In this document: positions 5,829 to 11,834 of the stretch, in pieces
Position numbering within the stretch: position 1 is the first letter of the stretch
Layout of the letters: every line of letters begins with the position of its first letter
Assembly: GCA_025058955.1 (NCBI GenBank)
Contig: JANXDV010000023.1
Coordinates: 1 to 13,287, forward strand
Direction of reading: 5' to 3'
Origin: Archaeoglobaceae archaeon
GTDB taxonomy: Archaea > Halobacteriota > Archaeoglobi > Archaeoglobales > Archaeoglobaceae
Length of the DNA stretch: 13,287 bases
Translations under genes and position numbers: made by a program
The notes under the pieces: model-generated
The model's input: only the letters and a program-made list of their open reading frames with translations
The model's database searches: none
What the model was told of the DNA's origin: nothing

Positions 5829-6818
5829 ATGGAGCATACATCTCCTATTGAAGTTAAAAATAGAAATTTTGCAGAACTTTTGCATTCAATGGCTAAAACT
5901 GGTTTTCAGGGAAGAAGACTTGGAATAGCCTTTGAAGTTTGGCTTGAAATGCTGAAAGAGGAGCGCATCACAATTTTTATGGGACTCGCTGGAGCGATGG
6001 TTCCAGCGGGGATGAGAAAAATTATTTCTTGGATGATCAGAAATAGGTTTATCGATGTGCTCGTCTCAACTGGAGCGAATCTATTCCACGATCTTCATGA
6101 AGCTCTGGGCTTTAAGCACTACTTAGGCAGTGATGCGGTGAACGATGAAGAGCTTTATAGAGAAGGCATAGATCGAATATACGACATATTTGCCCATGAA
6201 AAGGAATTCAACAAGCTCGATTTTCTAATATCTGAAATTTTCTCAGAATCAGAAGGTGTTTTTAGCTCAAGAGAGATCATAGAGAGAATAGCAGAGAGGA
6301 TCAGAAAAGAAGCCAAAGAGGATTCGATCGTGATCTCCGCATATGAGGAAGGGGTTCCAATCTTCTGTCCAGCAATAGCGGACAGCTCCATAGGAATTGG
6401 TGCTTCTTTGGCGAAGAAGAGATGCGTTGTTGACACGATTAAAGACGTTGAAGAGTTGACGGAGATCGTTGCAAAGTCTGAGAAAACAGGGGTTATTTAC
6501 ATTGGCGGAGGAGTGCCTAAGAACTTCATCCAACAAACTGAAGTCGTTGCAAGGCTTAAGGGCTATGAAGTTGATGGACATGATTATGCGATCCAGCTAA
6601 CCACAGACTCCCCATACTTCGGTGGCTTAAGTGGTTGCACTTTCGAAGAAGGCATAAGCTGGGGTAAGATCAATGAGAAGAGCAGAAAAGTTCAGGTTTT
6701 CGTCGACGCAACAATCGCTTTGCCAATCCTTGCTCATGGTCTCATAGAGGCTAAAAGGAGAAACTTTCCTGTGTTCAAATTTGGAGAAGAAGTTGAAGTT
6801 AGGTTCCAAAAGACTTAG
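5829..6818 (+). CDS. dys: Deoxyhypusine synthase
   Basis: This enzyme transfers the aminobutyl group of spermidine, with NAD, to a lysine of archaeal aIF5A, the first step of hypusine formation. The 329-residue product has the family series: KTGFQGRRLG near residue 19, GLAGAMVPAGMRKII, VSTGANLFHDLHEALG, VPIFCPAIADSSIG, VIYIGGGVPKNF, and EEGISWGKI containing Glu274, Trp278 and Lys280. Lys280 aligns with the lysine that forms the covalent enzyme intermediate in human DHS. The preceding loop reads YFGGLSG where the human enzyme has FDGSDSG, so the two acidic residues of that loop are absent; similar loops occur, as I recall, in prokaryotic DHS-like proteins, some of which act on free amines. ATG follows the pdaD stop with zero spacing, so coupling is likely. 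The 3' end overlaps the convergent DUF166 gene by 20 bp. Confidence 0.9.
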   Translation: MEHTSPIEVKNRNFAELLHSMAKTGFQGRRLGIAFEVWLEMLKEERITIFMGLAGAMVPAGMRKIISWMIRNRFIDVLVSTGANLFHDLHEALGFKHYLGSDAVNDEELYREGIDRIYDIFAHEKEFNKLDFLISEIFSESEGVFSSREIIERIAERIRKEAKEDSIVISAYEEGVPIFCPAIADSSIGIGASLAKKRCVVDTIKDVEELTEIVAKSEKTGVIYIGGGVPKNFIQQTEVVARLKGYEVDGHDYAIQLTTDSPYFGGLSGCTFEEGISWGKINEKSRKVQVFVDATIALPILAHGLIEAKRRNFPVFKFGEEVEVRFQKT

Positions 6819-7461
6819 ACTTTTTCAAACTTTCCTCGATAGCCTTTTCTACAGCTTTTTTATGTGCATTCGCAGCCTTATGAATTCCCCCTTGCAAACC
6901 TCTTGAAGCTATACAAGGGAAGATCTGCGTGTAATAGCCTGCTTTCGCTGGAGCTTCTTCAATTCTCAACCCTTTGATCTTTTCTGCAACGTAATAAGTT
7001 GATCCGCAGAAAGAAGATCTCTTTACCTTCACTTCTTTTATCACTCCATTTTCAACCTCTATCTCGAATTCTGGACTTCCGAAGAGTTTGAAAAAATCCG
7101 AGTCCTCGAGCTTTGGAGTTGTGCAACAGATCTCTTCCCAGAAAACTTTCACACCAAATTTCTCTCCTTCTTCTTTTAGCTGTTTATAAGAGCCACTCTT
7201 AGCCCCACCGGAAATAACTACAATTCTCACACCCCTTTCTGAAGCTTGTCTTATGAGTTCAAGGTTTAGATCGGGATGGAGCAAATAGGAAACGACGAGA
7301 TCTGGCTTGAAATCCGTAGGCAAATTCAAAAATTCCCTTGGATTTTCGATTAGCATTGGAAGTTCTTTTTCTACTTCATAAACTTTAACTTCAAAAAATT
7401 TCGAAAAGAGATCTATTGCCCTTCTGTTCTTTCCCCTCCTAACAACAACTCCTACCTGCAT
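6799..7461 (-). CDS. DUF166 family protein
   Basis: This 220-residue protein belongs to the archaeal DUF166/COG1810 family, sometimes labelled a thymidylate-synthase-like or C1-related protein; no reaction is established. Visible landmarks are the N-terminal VGVVVRRG strand, PDLVVSYLLHPDLNLEL, VVISGGAKSG, an EEICCTTP motif (Cys112, Cys113), SSFCGSTYYVAEKIKG (Cys152) and TQIFPCIASRGLQGGIHKAA (Cys183). Four cysteines in conserved-looking motifs suggest metal or Fe-S cluster binding. ATG 7461 is chosen although the frame is open back to 7509, because the ATG overlaps the end of the CooC-like gene by 10 nt (TTATGCAGGTAG) and the product then starts at the first strand. Coupling to a CooC-type nickel ATPase suggests a role in CO dehydrogenase/acetyl-CoA synthase maturation or function. 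The 3' end overlaps dys by 20 bp. Confidence 0.85.
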   Translation of the reverse strand: MQVGVVVRRGKNRRAIDLFSKFFEVKVYEVEKELPMLIENPREFLNLPTDFKPDLVVSYLLHPDLNLELIRQASERGVRIVVISGGAKSGSYKQLKEEGEKFGVKVFWEEICCTTPKLEDSDFFKLFGSPEFEIEVENGVIKEVKVKRSSFCGSTYYVAEKIKGLRIEEAPAKAGYYTQIFPCIASRGLQGGIHKAANAHKKAVEKAIEESLKKSKSFGT

Positions 7462-8198
7462 AACCTTTCTATTTCCGCTTTTATCTTCTTGAATGGTTCT
7501 AAATCGCAAATCCTGTAAGGTGGAATGTTGCTAATATCTGCTTTTATGAAGCATTCGTTAAATGGAACTTTTCCAAGTATAGGGTGTTTAATTCGCTCAA
7601 TCAGCCTTTTTGCTTCCTCAGATTCAATGAATTTATTCACAATCACCGCTATTTTCTCGATTCCTATGTCTTTTGCGAGCTCTTCAATTCTTCCAAGCGT
7701 TTCAAGAGCTCTACTTCCAGGTTCAACAACTGCGATGAGCAGATCCACTCCTTTAGCAGTCCCTCTGCCAAGATGTTCAATTCCCGCCTCCATGTCGAGA
7801 ATTAGAACGTCTTTTTCTCTAAAAATTGCATGCCTTAGAATTGCTCTCAAAAAAGCGTTTTCAGGACAGAAACAACCTTCTCCGCCTTTTTCGATTGTTC
7901 CAAGCACAAGAACTCTAACACCATCTTCGTTATAAACTGAATAAGCTTCAAATATATCATCAACCTTCGGATTGAGCTTGTAAGTCCCCAAAGGTCCAAC
8001 AACACGCTCTTCTATTAGATCCTTCAACTCTGAGAGTGGTTTCAATTTTGTCTTTATTCCAAGAGCGGAAGGGAGATTCATTGCGGTATCGCAATCGATT
8101 GCGGTAACCTTGTAACCATCTTTGGCAAATAAATGCGCAAGGATCGCAGAGAGAGTGGTTTTTCCAACTCCTCCTTTACCTGAAATTGCTAATTTCAT
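7452..8198 (-). CDS. cooC: CooC-like nickel-handling ATPase (CODH maturation type)
   Basis: This is a 248-residue SIMIBI/MinD-type ATPase. The deviant Walker A motif GKGGVGKTT is at residues 7-15 (signature Lys8), TAIDCDTAMNLPSALG follows, and VLILDMEAGIEHLGRGTAKG (Asp135 on) forms the Walker B and switch region. GCFCPENAFLRA contains Cys109-x-Cys111, which matches the CXC motif through which a CooC dimer binds one nickel ion. CooC proteins help put nickel into the C-cluster of CO dehydrogenase. The gene is followed by DUF166 with a 10-nt overlap; no CODH subunit gene lies in the window, so the client is inferred. ATG 8198 sits about 24 bp from a TATA box (leaderless). Genomes of this group often carry several CooC-like ATPases, so the exact client could be another nickel enzyme. 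Confidence 0.88.
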   Translation of the reverse strand: MKLAISGKGGVGKTTLSAILAHLFAKDGYKVTAIDCDTAMNLPSALGIKTKLKPLSELKDLIEERVVGPLGTYKLNPKVDDIFEAYSVYNEDGVRVLVLGTIEKGGEGCFCPENAFLRAILRHAIFREKDVLILDMEAGIEHLGRGTAKGVDLLIAVVEPGSRALETLGRIEELAKDIGIEKIAVIVNKFIESEEAKRLIERIKHPILGKVPFNECFIKADISNIPPYRICDLEPFKKIKAEIERLCR

Positions 8199-8217
8199 GG
8201 AGTTAAAGTCTAAAAGA

Positions 8218-8229
8218 AGTATAAAAAGC
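8218..8229 (-). promoter_or_regulatory. TATA box of the cooC-DUF166 operon
   Basis: The minus strand reads GCTTTTTATACT, centred about 24 bp before ATG 8198, consistent with a leaderless transcript. It lies in a 101-bp region shared with the divergent four-gene operon. Confidence 0.5.
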
Positions 8230-8266
8230 TTTTAGTTTTACATGATGACAATCGTGAGAATGGATA

Positions 8267-8280
8267 AATTTTAAATATTC
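8267..8280 (+). promoter_or_regulatory. TATA box of the four-gene Roadblock operon
   Basis: AAATTTTAAATATTC is centred about 27 bp before ATG 8300, so the transcript should begin at or just before the start codon. The palindrome TCGATCGA (8279-8286) lies between TATA box and transcription start, a position where a repressor could act. Confidence 0.5.
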
Positions 8281-8299
8281 GATCGATTAAAGATACTCA

Positions 8300-8590
8300 A
8301 TGCCCAATAGCACGGAGATCTATTCAAAACTTGGAACAGGTTTTTGTATAGTAAAAGAGGGCAAAATTTTGGAAATTTATTTGCTGGACAATTCCGAGAT
8401 TCAAAAGATTGAAAAATTGACAAAAATAACTATGACGCTTCCAGAAGACTTTGAAGCGGGTGTTTTGGAGCTGGACATAAAAAACAGATTCGGAGTGATT
8501 AAAATGGAGGACAAATTTGTTTTATTCCCCGCTAAGAGTGACAACGTTGGAGAAATTCTCAGGAAGAAAGGTGTCTTGTATGAGGCATAA
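8300..8590 (+). CDS. Unrecognised small protein, first gene of the Roadblock operon
   Basis: I do not recognise this 96-residue protein. It has no membrane segment. A predicted beta-strand pair (GTGFCIVKEGKILEIYLLD), a helix (SEIQKIEKL), more strands (GVLELDI, RFGVIKME, KFVLFPAKSD) and a final helix (NVGEILRKKG) suggest a small alpha/beta fold. The order 'strand with KFVLFPA, then NVGEILRKKG helix' resembles the last strand and helix of a Roadblock/LC7 or longin-like fold, but this is weak. ATG 8300 has a TATA box about 27 bp upstream, so it is the leaderless lead gene. It overlaps the next gene by 11 nt. Being first in an operon with a Roadblock protein, it probably belongs to the same complex. 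Confidence 0.75.
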   Translation: MPNSTEIYSKLGTGFCIVKEGKILEIYLLDNSEIQKIEKLTKITMTLPEDFEAGVLELDIKNRFGVIKMEDKFVLFPAKSDNVGEILRKKGVLYEA

Positions 8591-8909
8591 ATTTTACGTT
8601 TTAGAGAGTGATGAAAAAATTACCAAAGATGGAATTGAGGATCTGGAGCTATTTAAGAGACTAAAAGAAGCTGAAGTGAAAAAAGCGATTCTTTTAGGAA
8701 AAGAAAATGCAATATACTTTGAAACGTTTGAAAAAAAGTTTGTAATGGTCGGTATAGAAAGAAATCTCGCTGGATCCGCAAGATTGATTGCAAGAAAACT
8801 TGTCTTTGAAAGTGGAAAAAAGATCGATCTTAGCTCGATTGAAGAAGCATTCGAGTTTGCAAAGAAAGTTGAGAGTGCAGATCTGGATGAATTGGCAAAA
8901 TTAAGGTGA
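8580..8909 (+). CDS. Unrecognised 109-residue protein, second gene of the Roadblock operon
   Basis: No family is recognised. ATG 8580 is chosen over the open frame beginning at 8517 because GGTG lies 6 nt upstream and the result is an 11-nt overlap with the first gene. The product is soluble, with alternating predicted strands and helices: DLELFKRLKEAEVKKAILL, NAIYFETFEKKFVMVGIE, NLAGSARLIARKLVFESG, then two C-terminal helices (IEEAFEFAKKVE, DLDELAKLR). The middle part (hydrophobic hairpin followed by a Gly-containing helix) resembles the second half of a Roadblock/LC7 domain. If so, the operon encodes more than one Roadblock-like subunit, which could form a heterodimer. Function is unknown; it is followed after 5 nt by the membrane Roadblock protein. 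Confidence 0.75.
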   Translation: MRHKFYVLESDEKITKDGIEDLELFKRLKEAEVKKAILLGKENAIYFETFEKKFVMVGIERNLAGSARLIARKLVFESGKKIDLSSIEEAFEFAKKVESADLDELAKLR

Positions 8910-8910
8910 T
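8905..8910 (+). promoter_or_regulatory. Shine-Dalgarno site GGTGAT fixing the start of the Roadblock gene
   Basis: GGTGAT is complementary to the archaeal 16S rRNA 3' end and sits 4 nt before ATG 8915. It overlaps the stop of the preceding gene and favours ATG 8915 over the in-frame GTG 8906. Confidence 0.6.
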
Positions 8911-8914
8911 CGGA

Positions 8915-9421
8915 ATGTTGTATGAAGTTCTGAGCATCTTGTTTGGATTTGGGATCGGGTTTATAGTTACTTGGAGATTTGTAGAAATAGGGGTTAGAAG
9001 AGAAGAAGAGAAGATTGGAGAAGCAAGGAAGATCAAGATGGCAGAAGTTGCTGGGAAAATTGAAAGTGCGGTTGAAGCATTACCAGAGAAACTACCTTCG
9101 AGCTTAGACGAACTCTTGAAATACATAAGTGGAAAATACATGCTCTCAGAGGTTACACTTTTAACTCCCGATGGTTTGCCGATCGCCTCGAACAGTTCTA
9201 CACCTGAGGAAGATACCGCAAATGCTCCAGAATTTATAAAAGTGGCAAATCAACTTCTTAACTCTGACAGAATCGTGCTTGCTGGAGGAGACAATAGAAT
9301 TGTAGTGTTACAGATTAATCCTGATGTTTTGCTATATGCAAAAGTTGCAAGGGAATTATCTCGACCCGAACTGGAGAAATTGAGAGGTGAAGTTAATAAG
9401 ATCTTGGAGGAGTTGATATGA
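8915..9421 (+). CDS. Membrane-anchored Roadblock/LC7-type protein
   Basis: This 168-residue protein has three parts. Residues 1-22 form a hydrophobic membrane segment (LYEVLSILFGFGIGFIVTW). Residues 28-66 are a charged helix (RREEEKIGEARKIKMAEVAG) that could form a coiled coil. Residues 67-168 form a profilin-like domain with the Roadblock/LC7 hallmark strand EVTLLTPDGLPIASNSS, a middle helix (FIKVANQLLNSD), the strands RIVLAGGDNRIVVLQINPD and a C-terminal helix. Basic residues after the membrane segment predict the domain is cytosolic. Roadblock proteins usually form dimers that hold or regulate small Ras/Rag/MglA-type GTPases, but no GTPase gene is in the window. The stop overlaps the next start (ATGA). 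The operon context suggests a membrane-tethered scaffold with the coiled-coil protein. The Roadblock assignment rests on motif reading, not on a search. Confidence 0.75.
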   Translation: MLYEVLSILFGFGIGFIVTWRFVEIGVRREEEKIGEARKIKMAEVAGKIESAVEALPEKLPSSLDELLKYISGKYMLSEVTLLTPDGLPIASNSSTPEEDTANAPEFIKVANQLLNSDRIVLAGGDNRIVVLQINPDVLLYAKVARELSRPELEKLRGEVNKILEELI

Positions 9422-10056
9422 TCGCCACATTATTATTTTCAATTTTGATCCTCTCAGTTAGCGTCGGTGAAAACGTAACGATCTCTGTAAATGAGCGTTC
9501 GATACTTAAAGCAGAGGATCCATGTATGTATTTTAGAGAGACCATGAGCAGTGTAGCGGAAGTTGAACCAGGTGTATATACTCTTCAGATTGGACTGAAT
9601 TGCTCTGAAGGAATAAAAGTAGTCTCTGCAAATGGAAATAGAATTGCTGCGGTCTCTATTTCTCCAGCTAAATCAGAAGTAATCCAGAAATACGCATTTT
9701 ACCTTGAAAGGGAACTTAGGGGTGCGGGAGTAAAATATAGCAAGCTTTTTGAGGAGCTGAATAAGACTTTAAAGAAGGTGAAAGATCTTGAAGAGGAGAA
9801 CTTGAAGCTTAAAACCGATAAAACCGCACTTGAAACTGAATTAAGGAGTGTAAAAGAGAGTTACGAATTGCTACAGAGCAGATACAACACTTTGACCCAA
9901 AATCTTGAAAGTGAGAGAGGAAAGATCTCCCAGATGGAGATCGAGCTCAAAAGCTTGTCAGCACAAACCGCAACTTATAGGACTACAACGCTCTTTCTGA
10001 TCTCGATCTTCATCGGTTCTTTCACTGCAACGGTAATGATGTTGCGAAGACGCTAA
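9418..10056 (+). CDS. Exported coiled-coil protein with C-terminal membrane anchor
   Basis: I find no known family, but the 212-residue architecture is clear. A hydrophobic segment at residues 2-16 (ATLLFSILILSVSVG) looks like a signal peptide. Residues 18-92 form a beta-rich ectodomain with two cysteines (Cys36 in EDPCMYF, Cys62 in GLNCSEG) that could pair. Residues 93-182 form a long heptad-like coiled coil rich in Glu, Leu and Lys. A membrane segment (189-208, TTLFLISIFIGSFTATVMML) ends in RRR. The topology is therefore type I: ectodomain and coiled coil outside, a very short basic tail inside. GGAGG lies upstream and the ATG overlaps the stop of the Roadblock gene. It probably pairs in the membrane with that protein. 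It might act as an envelope spacer, sensor or adhesion stalk; none of these is shown by the sequence. Confidence 0.75.
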   Translation: MIATLLFSILILSVSVGENVTISVNERSILKAEDPCMYFRETMSSVAEVEPGVYTLQIGLNCSEGIKVVSANGNRIAAVSISPAKSEVIQKYAFYLERELRGAGVKYSKLFEELNKTLKKVKDLEEENLKLKTDKTALETELRSVKESYELLQSRYNTLTQNLESERGKISQMEIELKSLSAQTATYRTTTLFLISIFIGSFTATVMMLRRR

Positions 10057-10565
10057 GGAGAAAAAATTTCATCTGAATTTGTTGTAAAATTTTTTCCAAA
10101 GCTTGTGTGTAGAATAAAGCGGTAGCTTAAATCAGTTTTCCCTCCTTTAAAAGCATCTCCATAACTTGCGTCAACGATCTCGCCAACAAAGAAAGTGTGA
10201 TCTCCTACCTCTACTTCCTTAACCACTTTACACTCCAAATTTGCCTGACATTCTTTTATCGAGGGGACTTTAACTTTCCGAGACTTTATAAGTGTTAATT
10301 TAAGCTTTGAAAGCTTTTCTTCATTCGTCCCACTTATGGTTCCAGCGATCCAAACGTCCTTTAGAAGTTCAATCGTTGGAACCGCCACTACAAACTCTTT
10401 AAACTCTTTTATAAGCTTGTTCGTATATCTTTTATGCCCTACGGAAACACCAAGAAGTTTTGGTTCGAATGATAAAGGCACCACCCAATCAGCAGTCATC
10501 ACATTCGGTTTTTCAACTCCAGAAACGATCAGATAAGTTCTTAAAGGATAAAGAAGTTCAAGCAT
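10053..10565 (-). CDS. Flavin reductase-like FMN-binding protein
   Basis: This 170-residue protein of the flavin reductase-like/DIM6 (COG1853) split-barrel family has typical segments: LLYPLRTYLIVSG, NVMTADWVVPLSFEPKLLGVSVG, RYTNKLIKEFKEFVVAVP, and later LECKVVKEVEVGDHTFFVGEIVDA. Such proteins bind FMN and pass electrons from NAD(P)H or ferredoxin-type partners to flavin, ferric iron or other acceptors; the acceptor cannot be read here. ATG 10565 is preferred over ATG 10583 because GAGGGAG lies 4 nt upstream and the gene then overlaps the regulator gene before it by 8 nt. The two are co-translated, so the HTH protein may regulate this activity or respond to a redox signal. The stop codon overlaps that of the convergent coiled-coil gene. 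Confidence 0.85.
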   Translation of the reverse strand: MLELLYPLRTYLIVSGVEKPNVMTADWVVPLSFEPKLLGVSVGHKRYTNKLIKEFKEFVVAVPTIELLKDVWIAGTISGTNEEKLSKLKLTLIKSRKVKVPSIKECQANLECKVVKEVEVGDHTFFVGEIVDASYGDAFKGGKTDLSYRFILHTSFGKNFTTNSDEIFSP

Positions 10566-11484
10566 ACTTCTCCCTCTTTTCATTTATCAATGATATAAAA
10601 TCTTCTGGTGAATCTAATGATTCTAATTCTTCTTTTAACACAAAAACAACCGAATTAACTCTTTTCTTGAGATCTCTCTCAGTTATATATGCAGCGTCCG
10701 CTTTCACTATTTGAGAGACTTTGCCTATAAGTCGAGCCCTTTTTTCTATTTCTCGAACTTGTTTTAGCCCCATTATTACCTCATTCTCCTCAAATTTCGA
10801 AATTGCATCAAATGGTGTATGCTTCACTGTGTAAACGTTCATTCCAATCTCTCTTAATTTTCCAATTATTTCATCCTCTTCCTCATCACTTGGCTCTATA
10901 TTCTCCTCTTTTTCGTGAATAAACTCCGAGAAGTTGATCTTTTTCACGACATCTCCAAAAACTTCTTCAATCTTTAGCGCAACCTCAACACTTGCATCCG
11001 TTCCTTCCTCATAATTCCTAACTGTTCTCTTGGAAACCCCCAGTCTTTTAGCAGCATCTCCAATGCTTATTCCCATCGCCTCTCTTGCCTTTCGGAATTT
11101 CTCAGCGTTGATCTTCACGTAGTAACCACCTGGAGCGGAATAGATGTATGGAAGCTCCCCTTGGAGGTAATCATAGAATGTTGCAAGGTTGATGACTGGC
11201 AGATTGTATCTCGTGTAGACAACTCTTCTCTCAAGAAAGTCGAACTTGAATCTCTCCCCAATTACAATAGCGGTAGCATTCAAAAGCCTTGCAATCTTTT
11301 TCATCTCTTCTGCGGTCTCCATTTTTAGAGAATCAACGTTGTAAAGAACTTTTATTAGGAGAATTTGTTTGTCTTTTCTGGCTATTAGATCGAAGCATCT
11401 TGGCTTAGTATCAACTAACTCAAGTAACTCATAGCCTTCCCTTCTCAAAAGCCTTATTACATTGCTAAGCAGTAGAGACTGCAT
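10558..11484 (-). CDS. Archaeal HTH-type transcriptional regulator with nuclease-like N-terminal domain
   Basis: This 308-residue protein matches the archaeal family usually named 'putative HTH-type transcriptional regulatory protein'. Residues 1-110 form an alpha/beta domain with CFDLIARKDKQILLIKVLYN (Asp32, Lys45), which resembles a decayed PD-(D/E)XK core: the Asp and Lys are there but the ExK glutamate is replaced (LIK). Residues 120-176 form a Cro/C1-type helix-turn-helix (KFRKAREAMGISIGDAAKRLGVSKRTVRNYEEG split over several helices). A C-terminal helical domain (about 195-308) starts with an acidic stretch EENIEPSDEEEDE. ATG 11484 is chosen over the open frame to 11553 because a TATA box is about 28 bp upstream. 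It is divergent from the 89-residue/radical SAM pair, which it may regulate along with itself; DNA targets are unknown. Confidence 0.88.
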   Translation of the reverse strand: MQSLLLSNVIRLLRREGYELLELVDTKPRCFDLIARKDKQILLIKVLYNVDSLKMETAEEMKKIARLLNATAIVIGERFKFDFLERRVVYTRYNLPVINLATFYDYLQGELPYIYSAPGGYYVKINAEKFRKAREAMGISIGDAAKRLGVSKRTVRNYEEGTDASVEVALKIEEVFGDVVKKINFSEFIHEKEENIEPSDEEEDEIIGKLREIGMNVYTVKHTPFDAISKFEENEVIMGLKQVREIEKRARLIGKVSQIVKADAAYITERDLKKRVNSVVFVLKEELESLDSPEDFISLINEKREKYA

Positions 11485-11562
11485 TTTATCAATACTTGTA
11501 GGAAGTAGTATATAAAAATTTTCGAAAGCAAAAAGTATTTTTATGCTCAGCAAATTCTTTTT
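11485..11562. promoter_or_regulatory. Divergent promoter region with repeats
   Basis: This 78-bp region serves both directions. On the minus strand TTTTTATATA (11509-11518) is the regulator's TATA box, about 28 bp from ATG 11484. Between it and the start is the inverted repeat TACTT-GTAGG-AAGTA (11493-11507), a good position for autorepression. On the plus strand AGTATTTTTA (11534-11543) lies about 24 bp before ATG 11563. The 10-mer TTTTTATGCT occurs at 11538-11547 and 11558-11567, exactly two helical turns apart, the second copy covering the start codon. Confidence 0.5.
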
Positions 11563-11832
11563 ATGCTTACAGAATACGCTTCCAAGATCTTGAACTCATT
11601 CGATGAACTCAGCAAGTTTCTGAAGAAAGAAAATGGAACTCTTGTGGTTGAAGATGATCCTTTAAAAGTAGTTATAACGAGAGAGAGAATAGAATTCTAT
11701 GTTGATGGAGAATTCCACGGATTTGTAAGCGATAGCAAAGAAGAGTTGAGTGAAGTTGTGAGTGAAGAGGCAAAGCTCTGGCTTCAGGCTTTGGCAAATC
11801 TACATTTCAAAAGGTTTAGCCTGAGGAGATGA
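11563..11832 (+). CDS. Unrecognised 89-residue protein coupled to radical SAM gene
   Basis: I do not recognise a family. The product is soluble and acidic, with an N-terminal helix (EYASKILNSFDELSKFLKKE), a four-strand section (GTLVVEDDPLKVVITRERIEFYVDGEFHGFV, read in parts), an acidic helix (SKEELSEVVSEEAKLWLQAL) and a basic end (HFKRFSLRR). It has no cysteines, so it should not bind a cluster itself. ATG 11563 is leaderless relative to a TATA box about 24 bp upstream. The stop TGA overlaps an ATG of the radical SAM gene, so the two are co-expressed. It could be a small substrate-binding or docking partner of that enzyme; this is inferred from coupling only. Confidence 0.7.
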   Translation: MLTEYASKILNSFDELSKFLKKENGTLVVEDDPLKVVITRERIEFYVDGEFHGFVSDSKEELSEVVSEEAKLWLQALANLHFKRFSLRR

Positions 11833-11834
11833 TT

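Noticed and set aside
8242..8248. ATGATGA resembling box C of a C/D RNA
   Set aside because: No CTGA box D at a suitable distance, and the site lies inside a divergent promoter region.
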